This document shows, in pieces, positions 36,451 through 44,539 of a stretch of DNA of 64,000 bases. The translations under genes were made by a program, and so were the position numbers. Source of the stretch: Aldehydirespirator sp965204875 (GTDB lineage Bacteria; Actinomycetota; Acidimicrobiia; Acidimicrobiales; Aldehydirespiratoraceae); the NCBI GenBank assembly GCA_965204875.1, contig OZ242020.1:1178001-1242000 (forward strand), read 5' to 3'. Every line of letters starts with the position of its first letter. The first letter of the stretch is position 1. The notes beneath the pieces were generated by a model, which worked only from the letters and a program-made list of their open reading frames with translations, searched no databases and was not told the origin of the DNA.

Positions 36451-37221
36451 AAACTGCAGCTCGGCCAGGGATCCCATGAGCACAGGGACGATTGTCAGAA
36501 GGCAGAAAGAGGGCAATATACAGAATACTAAGGGAAACAGCATCATCACGGGGACGCGCCGGGCCGCCTCCTCGGCCCGCACCCGGCGGCGGCGATGGGC
36601 CTCGTCGCTTGCGCGCACCAGCGCCGGCGCCAGCGGCACGCCGTCGATCTCGGCGGAGGCGACAGCATGCACCACGGCATCGACCTGCGGCCCGATCCTC
36701 TCACGCAGCTGCCGCACCGAATCGACGAACGGCTCTCCCGCCGCGGTGCGGCGCAGCGTTCTGGCGAACTCCGCTCGGTATGGCTCTGGCAGGCGCCCGC
36801 AGACGTCCGCGAAGCTGAGAGCGGCCGGCCTGCCCGCTCCCACCACCAGCGCCAGCAGGTCGATCACCTCGGGCAGGCCCCGCTCGATCAGCAGCCGGCG
36901 CTGGAGCCGGCGAGACCGTCGCCTGGACGCGACGGCCACAACCGCCGCCGCCAGCGCGACCAGCCCCCCGAGAGCGCCGAACAATGCCACGGCTCCGACC
37001 AAGCCGAGCGCGGCGGCGCCCACGAGCGCCTCGTCCCCGGGGTCCACGGCGCCGCCGACCAGGCGTCGCCCCAGCGCCGCCAGCACCTCGCGCGCTCCGT
37101 GAGCCGATCGCTGACCGGAATCCAGGAGCCTGCGTCGTGCCGCGCCGCGACCACTGCCGGGCCCCAGCATCGCCACCAGCACCAGCAGCGAGGCGGCGAC
37201 CGCGGCGAGACTCACGCCCAT
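36442..37221 (-). CDS. tadC: Tad/type II secretion F-like inner membrane protein (TadC)
   Basis: 259 residues, ATG overlapping tadB by 10 bases. N-terminal membrane helix SLAAVAASLLVLVAML, two central helices (ALGLVGAVALFGALGGLVALAAAVVAVASRRR), T2SSF domain with GLPEVIDLLALVVGAGRPAALSFADVCGRLPEPYRAEFARTL, and two C-terminal helices ending in LMGSLAELQFPG. With TadB it forms the platform for pilus assembly. The end of the gene runs into the 15-bp minisatellite. Confidence 0.88.
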   Translation of the reverse strand: MGVSLAAVAASLLVLVAMLGPGSGRGAARRRLLDSGQRSAHGAREVLAALGRRLVGGAVDPGDEALVGAAALGLVGAVALFGALGGLVALAAAVVAVASRRRSRRLQRRLLIERGLPEVIDLLALVVGAGRPAALSFADVCGRLPEPYRAEFARTLRRTAAGEPFVDSVRQLRERIGPQVDAVVHAVASAEIDGVPLAPALVRASDEAHRRRRVRAEEAARRVPVMMLFPLVFCILPSFCLLTIVPVLMGSLAELQFPG

Positions 37222-37889
37222 CGGGCAACGCCCCTGCACAGCCGGGCCATCCACCACAGGCCGACCCCTTCCAGCGCCAGGCCGACCGCCAGCGACACCA
37301 GCCCCACGGGCGTGGTGAACAGCACCCCCAGCGCCTCCGGGTCGGCGACGGCGATGACCACGGCGAACCCGGCGGGTGCCAGCGCCACCACCGCAGCCGA
37401 GGCCCGGGTCTGCGCCGTGAGGGCACGTATCTCGTCGCCCAGCGCCCGCCGCTGCCGCAATGACGCCGCGGCACGGTCGAGGCTCGAGGCCATCGCCGCG
37501 CCGGAGCTGTGCCCCAGAACCAGCAGGGCGGCCGCTGTCTGGCGCTCAGCGATGCCGCCGACCCACCGGTCCAGAGCCTCGCTGAGGCTGATCCCGCCGC
37601 GCACCCACCTCACCACCTCGCCGAGCCCGGACTCGGGCAGTTCCTGAGCGACCGTGCCGAGGGCTGTCAGGGGCGAGGCACCGGCCCGCAGAGCCCGCGC
37701 TGCCAGCTCCAGGGCCTGCGGGACGGTGTCAAGCCCCCTGTCCCGTCTCGCTCCGAGACGGGCGAAGTTCTCCAGCGACGCCGCCGGGAAACCGTGCAGT
37801 TGCCAGCGGCGCGCGATACGGCCGCGCGCCTGCGGCGGGCCGGGTGCCAGCGCCACGAAGGCGAGAACCGCCGCCAGTAGAGCCGTCAC
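37212..37889 (-). CDS. tadB: Tad/type II secretion F-like inner membrane protein (TadB)
   Basis: 225 residues, GTG overlapping the tadA stop (GTGA). T2SSF domain: VPQALELAARALRAGASPLTALGTVAQELPESGLGEVVRWVRGGISLSEALDRW. Membrane helices at the N-terminus and in AVVALAPAGFAVVIAVADPEALGVLFTTPVGLVSLAVGLALEG. It is short compared with most TadB proteins because the N-terminal membrane part is reduced to one helix. Works with TadC on the TadA ATPase. Confidence 0.88.
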   Translation of the reverse strand: MTALLAAVLAFVALAPGPPQARGRIARRWQLHGFPAASLENFARLGARRDRGLDTVPQALELAARALRAGASPLTALGTVAQELPESGLGEVVRWVRGGISLSEALDRWVGGIAERQTAAALLVLGHSSGAAMASSLDRAAASLRQRRALGDEIRALTAQTRASAAVVALAPAGFAVVIAVADPEALGVLFTTPVGLVSLAVGLALEGVGLWWMARLCRGVARWA

Positions 37890-39163
37890 GACCGCTCCGG
37901 CAGCCGCGCCGCCCGCTTGATCGGCGCGATCACGCCGTCACCGTCGCTGAGCAGCCTCACCCGGTCGTGCCCGACCACCTCGCCGACCGCCTCGACGCGC
38001 CGTGCGCCGTCCGCGGCGCGCCCGAGGTGCACCACAACGTCGATGGCGGCGGTTACGTGTTCGCGCACGGCCTCCACCGGCAGCCGCTCGTCCGCCGCGG
38101 TCGCAAGGGTCGCGAGCCGGCGCAGGGCATCGACCGGGCCGTTGGCATGGACCGTGGACAGGCATCCGGCGTGGCCCGTGTTGAGCGCGTGCAGCAGGTC
38201 GAGTGCCTCGGGCCCCCGCACCTCACCGACCACCAGCCGGTCGGGGCGCATCCGCAGGGCATTGCGCACCAGGTCGCGGATGGTCACCGCCCCGGCGCCC
38301 TCACGCGAGTCGGGCCGGGCCTCGAGGCGCACCACGTGCCGATGGTCGAGCTGGAGCTCTGCGGCGTCCTCGATGGTGATCACCCGCTGTTCGGCCCCGA
38401 CACGCGCCGCCAGCGCATTGAGCAGCGTCGTCTTGCCGGCGCCCGTGCCCCCGCTCACGACGATGTTGGCTCCGCGGCCGACGAGGCTGTCCAGCAGCGC
38501 CACGACCCCGTCTCGGGCGAACATCCCCAGCGCCACCTGTTGCACGACGAAGCGCCGGACAGTCACATAGGGGCCGTCGACGGCGATGGGCGGCACCACA
38601 ACGTTGACGCGGGAACCATCCCGCAGCCGCCCGTCCGCGAAAGGCGCCCGCTGATCGACGCGCCGGCCGAGCGGCGCCACGATCCGCTCGATGAGCAAGT
38701 CCACGGCGGACCGGTCGAGCGTGACGCCGCTGGGCTGCAGCGACCCGCCGCGCTCGATCCACACCGGGCCGGGGCCGTTCACCATTACCTCGTTGACATC
38801 GGGGTCGCACAGCAGCGGATCGATGGGGCCGAGGCCGTCGACACGGGCAGAGACCCTCGCCACGACATCGTCCACCACCGAGGTCGGCGCCAGCGGCTCA
38901 AGGGCGCGCACGATCCCGGCGATGTCCACAGTGCCCGGCACCCCCCTAGAGAGCACATCGAGGGTGCGACGATGCACGGCCTCCACCAGCTCCGCCGAAC
39001 CCGGCTGCACATCCACCAACTCCGCCGGCGCAGACGGACGATCGCGGGCCAGGCGGGAGCCGGAGGTGTGGGAGTGGCGGGCCTCGGAACCCGCCGGGTG
39101 ATCGCGGGCCGGGCTCTCGGCGGTGACGCGCACTGCGCCATGGGGCCTTGCGAGCCCGGTCAT
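37886..39163 (-). CDS. tadA: TadA/CpaF-type pilus assembly ATPase
   Basis: 425 residues, ATG overlapping the cpaE stop. After ~60 disordered residues comes the N-terminal domain (RVDGLGPIDPLLCDPDVNEVMVNGPG), then Walker A VSGGTGAGKTTLLNALAA at ~245-262, Asp box IEDAAELQLDHRHVVRLEARPDSREG, Walker B/His box RPDRLVVGEVRGPEALDLLHALNTGHAGCLSTVHANG. Powers pilus polymerisation. The head of the transport complex with TadBC. Confidence 0.95.
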   Translation of the reverse strand: MTGLARPHGAVRVTAESPARDHPAGSEARHSHTSGSRLARDRPSAPAELVDVQPGSAELVEAVHRRTLDVLSRGVPGTVDIAGIVRALEPLAPTSVVDDVVARVSARVDGLGPIDPLLCDPDVNEVMVNGPGPVWIERGGSLQPSGVTLDRSAVDLLIERIVAPLGRRVDQRAPFADGRLRDGSRVNVVVPPIAVDGPYVTVRRFVVQQVALGMFARDGVVALLDSLVGRGANIVVSGGTGAGKTTLLNALAARVGAEQRVITIEDAAELQLDHRHVVRLEARPDSREGAGAVTIRDLVRNALRMRPDRLVVGEVRGPEALDLLHALNTGHAGCLSTVHANGPVDALRRLATLATAADERLPVEAVREHVTAAIDVVVHLGRAADGARRVEAVGEVVGHDRVRLLSDGDGVIAPIKRAARLPERS

Positions 39164-39828
39164 TGCGGCAACTCGAAGCGCCGCAGCGGCGGCGGGAGCA
39201 AGCTCACGATCGTGCCCGCGTCCACCGACCGGGCTACCCTGGGATCCCAGGGGACCCGCTCCACCTGCGAGGCCCCGACCGCGGCCGCCACATCGCGGGA
39301 GCGCAAGGCCCTGCCGGGCTCCTCCACCAGCACGACCCGGTCGTAGGGCCCCGCCACCCGCTGCGCCCGGTTCAGGGCGAGATAGCAGGCGCGCAGAACA
39401 CACACCGAGCGATGGGCGCCGTCCAGGCCCGCTCGCACCTCGGTCGGATCGAGCCCGGCGTCCACGACCACCGGCCCACCCCGGGCGAGCACCTCGAGCG
39501 CCAGCAGCAGGCGCGACCGCTCAGACGTCTGAAGCGCACAGGTGCCCGCACGCATGAGCCGCAGAGCCGGGCCCACGTCGGTGAGCAACCGACCCAGGGC
39601 GTCCGCGGCCACACCGTCACCGGCCGCCAGCCAGTCGCCGATGCCCGGCTCGGAACCGGCCGCCGACCCGACCAGCCCGAGCAGCGCAGGCTGATCGCCG
39701 GCCAGGTCGACCAGGGTCGTGTCCTGACCGTCCGCGGCGAGGCGGATGGCCGTGGCCGCGGCCACTACCGACGTCCCCACCCCTCCCTTGACCGACCAGT
39801 ACCAGAGAATCACGCTTGTCATGGTCAC
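39160..39828 (-). CDS. CpaE/TadZ-like ParA-family protein
   Basis: 222 residues, GTG with GGGAGG six bases upstream. Deviant P-loop in YWSVKGGVGTSVVAAATAIRLA, where the usual GKT(T/S) is GTS, as in many actinobacterial TadZ-type proteins, so ATP hydrolysis is uncertain. LVDLAGDQPALLGLV follows, then VVVDAGLDPTEVRAGL. TadZ proteins place the pilus machine at a cell pole. First gene of the Tad operon; the 198 bases upstream include an AT-rich stretch suited to a promoter. Confidence 0.8.
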   Translation of the reverse strand: MTMTSVILWYWSVKGGVGTSVVAAATAIRLAADGQDTTLVDLAGDQPALLGLVGSAAGSEPGIGDWLAAGDGVAADALGRLLTDVGPALRLMRAGTCALQTSERSRLLLALEVLARGGPVVVDAGLDPTEVRAGLDGAHRSVCVLRACYLALNRAQRVAGPYDRVVLVEEPGRALRSRDVAAAVGASQVERVPWDPRVARSVDAGTIVSLLPPPLRRFELPQ

Positions 39829-39964
39829 GCCCGCCTCCCGCAGGTCGTCGGATTCCGAAACGGCGGGAGGGGATGCGAGACCTGCTCGGCCCTGTCGCTG
39901 GGCGAGCGAACTCGCTCTGTGACTGGGCGAGCCAGGCTCGCTGTGTCCGGCACGGCCTCCTGCG

Positions 39965-40026
39965 AACCGCCGCCGGAATCACACTCTAACGCAGCTAAGC
40001 GCTATTCAAACCTTTTTCAATATATT
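39965..40026 (-). promoter_or_regulatory. Possible Tad operon promoter region (AT-rich)
   Basis: The most AT-rich stretch in the neighbourhood. On the minus strand it reads TTGAAAAAGGTTTGAATAGCGC...TTAGAGTG; TTGAAT and TAGAGT are 15 bases apart, a suboptimal spacing. It is also the 3' flank of the F420-type oxidoreductase gene, so it could instead hold transcript ends. Confidence 0.3.
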
Positions 40027-41007
40027 TCAGAGAAGGTTGAGGCTCGCCGCCCCCGCATGGAGCAGTTCCTCCGCCAGATCGTCGTCGAGGAGCGGCACGA
40101 CGAAGGAGTCGAACCCGTGCTCAGCCGCAAGGCCCCGCAGCTCGCGGCCACACTCCCCGGGCGTGCCGGCCACCACGAACGGGAGCACCCAGTCGTCGCG
40201 CACCAGCCGCGCGGCCGCCGCCAAGCCGCCGCCGGCCATGGCCGAGCGGATCGCGGCGGCGTCGGACTGCGAGAGGCCGATGGCTGCCTGGACCTGCGGC
40301 GGCGAGTCCACCAGCCGGTAGGTCAGGTTGAGCTTGCTGCACTCCATGGACGCCTCGCCGGTCACCAGCATGGTGGAGTAGGCGATGCGGGGCTCGCGCC
40401 CGGCGCCGCGGCCGCCGCTGCGGATCCGCTCGGTGATCTCGTGCAGGTCGGGCTTGTGGACGAAGTCCAGGAACACCCCGTCGCAGGCGGTGCCGCCCAA
40501 CTCCAGCATCCGCGGCCCGCGGCCGGCCAGCCAGATCTCGGTCTCCGGCCGGGCGTGGGGCAGCGACGCCTCCCGGAGCCTGACAGCCGAGCCGCCCATG
40601 GTGACGGTCTCCCCGCAGAACAGCCTGCGACACGCCTCGATGGTCTCGCGCACCGCGGTCAGGGGACGGCGGCGCTCGATTGCCAGCGGGTCGAGCGTGA
40701 GACTGCCGCCGGCGCCGATCCCGAGGAAGGCCCGGCCGCCGGACAGCTCGTCGATGGCGGCGATCGCCCCGGCGGTGGCGCCGGCGTGGCGGGTGTAGGG
40801 GTTGGTGATGCCCGGGCCGATCTCCAGCCGCTCGGTGGCCAGGGCGATGGCCGTCATGGTGACATACACGTCCTGGGCTGACAGACCCTCGTCATAGACC
40901 CAGCACCGCTCGTAGCCGAGTTGCTCGCCCAGCCGGGCCAGCTCCACCGCCCGGGCCGGCGAGTGGTGCGGCATCACGCTGAAGGCGGGCCGCAACACGG
41001 GACTCAC
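40027..41007 (-). CDS. F420-dependent LLM-class oxidoreductase
   Basis: 326 residues from GTG at 41007 (GAGGTCGAG just before). TIM-barrel luciferase-like fold: FSVMPHHSPARAVELARLGEQLGYERCWVYDEG at the N-terminus, LEIGPGITNPYTRHAGATAGAIAAIDELSGGRAFLGIGAGGS in the middle and RPETEIWLAGRGPRMLELGG. Such enzymes use F420H2 or FMNH2; the pattern is nearer the F420 branch. Last gene of the xanthine-dehydrogenase-type operon, so it may act on a purine-like or heterocyclic product. The substrate is unknown. Confidence 0.85.
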   Translation of the reverse strand: MSPVLRPAFSVMPHHSPARAVELARLGEQLGYERCWVYDEGLSAQDVYVTMTAIALATERLEIGPGITNPYTRHAGATAGAIAAIDELSGGRAFLGIGAGGSLTLDPLAIERRRPLTAVRETIEACRRLFCGETVTMGGSAVRLREASLPHARPETEIWLAGRGPRMLELGGTACDGVFLDFVHKPDLHEITERIRSGGRGAGREPRIAYSTMLVTGEASMECSKLNLTYRLVDSPPQVQAAIGLSQSDAAAIRSAMAGGGLAAAARLVRDDWVLPFVVAGTPGECGRELRGLAAEHGFDSFVVPLLDDDLAEELLHAGAASLNLL

Positions 41008-41062
41008 CTCGACCTCACCCGCACACTCTGACACCACGCGCTCTCACAGCCGCACGCTCTAA

Positions 41063-41140
41063 CACCCACGCGCCGAGCGTGCCTGCCGACGTCTTCACCG
41101 GCCATGAGGTCGAACACGGCCTCACACCCACGCGCCGAGC
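41063..41140 (-). repeat. Duplicated yqeB-end junction
   Basis: CACCCACGCGCCGAGC at 41063-41078 and 41125-41140. The second copy spans the end of the YqeB-like gene (stop 41122-41124); the first lies in the spacer before the oxidoreductase start. Confidence 0.65.
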
Positions 41141-42168
41141 AAACCTGCCTGCACGGCCTCCAGCACTCCGGTGCCCACGGCCAGAGACTTGTCGGAGATC
41201 TCCCAGCACGCCGCCGGGTCGCCCCGAGGGTCGACGTCGCCGATCTTGAGGCCGGCGGGCACTGCCGTTCCCGCGCGGATGGCGCCGCGCAGCACCCCGT
41301 CGAAGGGCGCCGGCACCTCGACGCCGCCCACCTCGCCCAGCCGCTGCCCCGCAACCACCGGATCCCCGACCCCGACCCGCCATGCGACCTCGCCCGCCGT
41401 GCCGGCCCGCAACACCCGATCCGCCGAGCGGCCCGCTATCTCGGCTGGGATGCCCGTGTCGGCCTGGGCCGAACCCGACCAGATCACCCGGCCCAGGCGG
41501 GGGCCGCGCATGGTCTCCACGACGGCGTGACAGTCGGCGCCTGCGACGAAGCCGGGCCCGAGCGCCACCACCAGATCCGCGTCGTCGATGGAAGTGTCGA
41601 TGTTGCGCTTGGCCAGGCGTGCGTCCACCACCACGCCGGGACGGGGCGCCAGCGACACCGGATCCGGCTCGGACCGCTCCGCAAAGGGCGCTTCGGACTC
41701 AGTGGCACAAGCCGCTGCCAACCCACCCGCGACCGCCGACGCCGGAACCGGCACCGACACCGGCAGCTCCGCACAAGCCTCCGCCAACCCGCCAGCGACC
41801 GCCGCCAGATCTGGTGCGACCATGACGGCCACATCGCCACGGCCCGCGGCGGCCGCTGCCTGACGCGCGGAGTCGACCAGCACTCCCCTCATGCCCTGCA
41901 CGGTCACCTCGCCCTCGGTGACCGCGGTGGAGAGCGCCACCGTGCGCCGCACCGTCAGCGGCTCCGGCAACTCCAGCACCACCACCGGCCAGCCAGCGCG
42001 GCGAAGTTGCCAGGCCACACCGGTGGCCAGATCGCCGCCGCCCCGCAGCACGCAAAGCCGCGAAGGCGCGGCTGCCGCGGTATCGCCCGCGGCAACGGTT
42101 GGCACCGCCCGCGCCGGCGCGCCCGGCGCAGCGCACGCCGCGGCAGCCAACTGATCACCCGCGGCCAA
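41122..42168 (-). CDS. yqeB: YqeB-like selenium-dependent molybdenum hydroxylase accessory protein
   Basis: 348 residues from TTG at 42168 (a GTG at 42105 is an alternative; the first ~35 residues are low-complexity). Core: LCVLRGGGDLATGVAWQLRRAGWPVVVLELPEPLTVRRTVALSTAV, VVVDARLAKRNIDTSIDDADLVVALGPGFVAGADCHAVVETMRGPRLGRVIW, and FDGVLRGAIRAGTAVPAGLKIGDVDPRGDP. This is the YqeB/EF2563 pattern tied to molybdenum hydroxylase maturation. A small internal duplication occurs around AVAGGLAEACA/AVAGGLAAACA. It follows xdhC by only a few bases. Confidence 0.85.
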   Translation of the reverse strand: MAAGDQLAAAACAAPGAPARAVPTVAAGDTAAAAPSRLCVLRGGGDLATGVAWQLRRAGWPVVVLELPEPLTVRRTVALSTAVTEGEVTVQGMRGVLVDSARQAAAAAGRGDVAVMVAPDLAAVAGGLAEACAELPVSVPVPASAVAGGLAAACATESEAPFAERSEPDPVSLAPRPGVVVDARLAKRNIDTSIDDADLVVALGPGFVAGADCHAVVETMRGPRLGRVIWSGSAQADTGIPAEIAGRSADRVLRAGTAGEVAWRVGVGDPVVAGQRLGEVGGVEVPAPFDGVLRGAIRAGTAVPAGLKIGDVDPRGDPAACWEISDKSLAVGTGVLEAVQAGLLGAWV

Positions 42169-42172
42169 CTCT

Positions 42173-42991
42173 TCACCCGCGGCGATGTGCCACGACCTCG
42201 GCCATGATGCTCAGCGCGATCTCCTCGGGGGTCTCCGCGCCGACCTCGATGCCGATGGGGGCATGGACACGGTCGAGCGCGCCGGGACCGACGCCGCCCG
42301 CCTCCAGGCGCGCCCGAGTGGCTGCCCAGCGGCGCTCGCTACCCATCACTCCCACATAGCCCGCCGCGGTGCCCAGCAGTGTCGGCAGCGCCGCCGCGTC
42401 CACATCGGTGTTGCGCGTGACCAGCACCACGGACACGTCCTCATCGAGGTCATGGGCGGCAAGCAGATCCTCCGCCGTGCCGACGATGAACTCGCCCGGC
42501 GCCTGCTCCGACGCCTCGATGAACTCGCCCGGCGCCTGCCCGCCCGCCTGGGCGCCGTCAACGCCCGCAGCGATCCCGGCGCGGTCATCCACGGCGATCA
42601 CCCGGAATCCCAGCCACCGTGCCAGGTGGGCGACGGCCCGGCCGACATGGCCGTATCCCATGACCACGACGGTGGGCTCTGGCATGTGCGGCTCCACGAA
42701 GATGCGAACGTCGCCCCCGCAGACACCGGGATCGCCCCGGCCGGGATCGACCAGCCGGTAGGAAAGCAGGCGGCAGCGCCCGTCGCCAAGCGCGGCCACC
42801 GCCTCGGTCACGACGCGGGCCTCCATCTCGCCCCCGCCGACGGTGCCGGAGGTGCTGCCGTCGCGGTACACGAGCATCTTGGCCCCAGCGTGGCGGGGCA
42901 CCGAGCGCGAGGTGTCCACCACCGTCGCCGAGGCCACGGCCTGCCCCCGATCCACCGCCTCAGCGAGCCGGCCCAGCAGGCTCACGACCAC
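42173..42991 (-). CDS. xdhC: XdhC/CoxI-family molybdenum cofactor insertion factor
   Basis: 272 residues, GTG start (GTGGTCGTGAGC). N-terminal XdhC motif ATVVDTSRSVPRHAGAKMLVYRDGSTSGTVGGGEMEARV, VCGGDVRIFVEP, then a Rossmann domain with VVVMGYGHVGRAVAHLARWLGFRV and VLVTRNTDVDAAALPTLLGTAAGYVGVMGS. Binds molybdenum cofactor and sulfurates or inserts it into the xanthine dehydrogenase. An 11-residue in-frame duplication (APGEFIE/APGEFIV) sits at about residues 155-175, from a 33-bp tandem repeat at 42485-42539. Confidence 0.92.
   Translation of the reverse strand: MVVSLLGRLAEAVDRGQAVASATVVDTSRSVPRHAGAKMLVYRDGSTSGTVGGGEMEARVVTEAVAALGDGRCRLLSYRLVDPGRGDPGVCGGDVRIFVEPHMPEPTVVVMGYGHVGRAVAHLARWLGFRVIAVDDRAGIAAGVDGAQAGGQAPGEFIEASEQAPGEFIVGTAEDLLAAHDLDEDVSVVLVTRNTDVDAAALPTLLGTAAGYVGVMGSERRWAATRARLEAGGVGPGALDRVHAPIGIEVGAETPEEIALSIMAEVVAHRRG
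42485..42539 (-). repeat. 33-bp in-frame tandem duplication in xdhC
   Basis: A 22-bp identical core at 42485-42506 recurs at 42518-42539. It adds 11 residues in the linker between the Rossmann strands. Confidence 0.8.
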
Positions 42992-43123
42992 AACCCCGCC
43001 GCCCTCACGACCACAACCTCACTCCCAGGCCGCGACACGTGACATCCCCGCCGCCCTCACGGCCAAGACCTCACATCGACAACCTCACCGCCTGCTCGCA
43101 GCCACAACCTCACGACCACAATC
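42981..43123 (-). repeat. Reiterated CTCACGACCACAA junction between amidohydrolase and xdhC
   Basis: Plus-strand CTCACGACCACAA at 42981, 43004 and 43109, with a diverged copy (CTCACGGCCAAG) at 43055. On the minus strand this is TTGTGGTCGTGAG: the last codons of the amidohydrolase (RLWS-stop) and equally the xdhC start. Confidence 0.75.
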
Positions 43124-44453
43124 TTGCCGCCTGCTCGCGGGTGCGGGCCCGCAGCCGCCCGGTGTCCACGCCGATCACCTCGCCGTCGTCCACGATCCAG
43201 TCCCCGGCGACCATCACCTTGCGGACATGCTGTGCGCTGCGCCACAGGATCAGCTGATCTGCCAGGTTGTGCGCCTCCAGCGGGGTGGGCAGCCCCTGCG
43301 GGCCGCCGGTGTCCACCAGCTGCAGGTCGGCGTGCCAGCCGGGCTCCAGCCGGCCTACCCCGTCCAGGCCCAGAGCGCGGGCCGATCCCTCGGTGGCCAT
43401 GTGCAGCACGGAGGCGGCGCTCAACGCCGCAGGGTCCAGGGTGGCGGCACGCTGCAGCAGGAACGCGCCCCGCATCACCGCGAACATGTCGTTGATGTAG
43501 CCATCGGTTCCCAGGCCGATGGTGACGCCGCGCTCAAGCATCTCGCAGACGGGCGCGATCCCGCCGCCGACCTCGCAGTTGGACAGCGGCATGTGCGAGA
43601 CCCTGATGCCGGCGTCAGCGATTATCTCGATCTCGCGTGGCGACACCTGCACGCACTGGCTGGCCTGGAAACGGGGGGAGGCGACCCCGATGCGCTCGTA
43701 GAACTCGAGGGTGCGCATGCCGTGATGCTGCTCGCACCACTGCGGTTCGTGCACTCCCTCGTTGACGTGGGCGTGGCAGAACACGCCCATCCCCGCGGCT
43801 GTCTCGAAGGCTTGGCGGATGAACGCCTCGCTGCAAGTGAAGGTCGTGTGGATGCTCATCGCCCCCGACAAGCGGCTCCCAGCGGCGCCTACGCCGGAGG
43901 CAGCCGCTCGGCATGCCTCGATGAAACGGGCGTTCTCGGTGATCCCGGCCTGCCCGTTGGCGGCACTCACCCGCTCGGTGGCCTCGAATGAGAGCACGGC
44001 CCGCAGCCCGCTGTGCCTCACCGCCTCGGCCTGCGCATCCAGCGCGCCGGGCAGCGCGTTGGGCGCCTCGAGTATGTCGAAGAAGCCGGTGGTGCCGCCG
44101 GCGGCCAGCTCCGCCGTCACCCAGGCCGCGGCGGTGCTGATCATCTCGTGGTCGAGCACGTTCTCGACCAGCGGCCACCAGTAGTCGTCGAGGAAGCCCC
44201 AGAAGCCGGCCGGCGGCTGCGAGGGTGAGGGCACGCCGTGTGCCAGCACTCCGTAGAGGTGGACGTGCGCGTTGACGAAGCCGGGAAGCAGCACGCAGCC
44301 GCTGCCGTCGCAGTGCTCGTCGCCGGGATGGCGCGCCCGCAGCTCCTCGGCAGGCCCGCAGTCGTCCACCAAGCCGTCGGAGACCCTCACACCCCACCGC
44401 TGGCGGGGCTCTTCCAGCGCCGAGGTCACCACCCAGTCAGCCGTGATAATCAG
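43110..44453 (-). CDS. SsnA-like amidohydrolase (Atz/Trz-type deaminase)
   Basis: About 448 residues. Metal-dependent hydrolase: PGFVNAHVHLYGVLAHG (HxH), FWGFLDDYWWPLVENVLD, SIHTTFTCSE, FCHAHVNEG, and GTDGYINDMFAVMRGA. It looks like SsnA/hydroxydechloroatrazine deaminase-type enzymes that act on purine-like rings. The start is unsure: the conserved beginning LIITADWVVTS has no ATG/GTG/TTG before it after the xdhD stop, only CTG (used here); GTG at 44432 would cut the first strand, and GTG at 44567 would overlap xdhD by 28 bases. Part of the molybdenum hydroxylase operon. Confidence 0.82.
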   Translation of the reverse strand: MIITADWVVTSALEEPRQRWGVRVSDGLVDDCGPAEELRARHPGDEHCDGSGCVLLPGFVNAHVHLYGVLAHGVPSPSQPPAGFWGFLDDYWWPLVENVLDHEMISTAAAWVTAELAAGGTTGFFDILEAPNALPGALDAQAEAVRHSGLRAVLSFEATERVSAANGQAGITENARFIEACRAAASGVGAAGSRLSGAMSIHTTFTCSEAFIRQAFETAAGMGVFCHAHVNEGVHEPQWCEQHHGMRTLEFYERIGVASPRFQASQCVQVSPREIEIIADAGIRVSHMPLSNCEVGGGIAPVCEMLERGVTIGLGTDGYINDMFAVMRGAFLLQRAATLDPAALSAASVLHMATEGSARALGLDGVGRLEPGWHADLQLVDTGGPQGLPTPLEAHNLADQLILWRSAQHVRKVMVAGDWIVDDGEVIGVDTGRLRARTREQAARLWS

Positions 44454-44539
44454 TCCCCGCCCGGGGGCCCGTTCCCGTCTGGTCGACTCGGTCAGCCCGG
44501 TCTGCCCCGCAGGCGCCGCCGGCCCGGTCGAAGCGCCCG

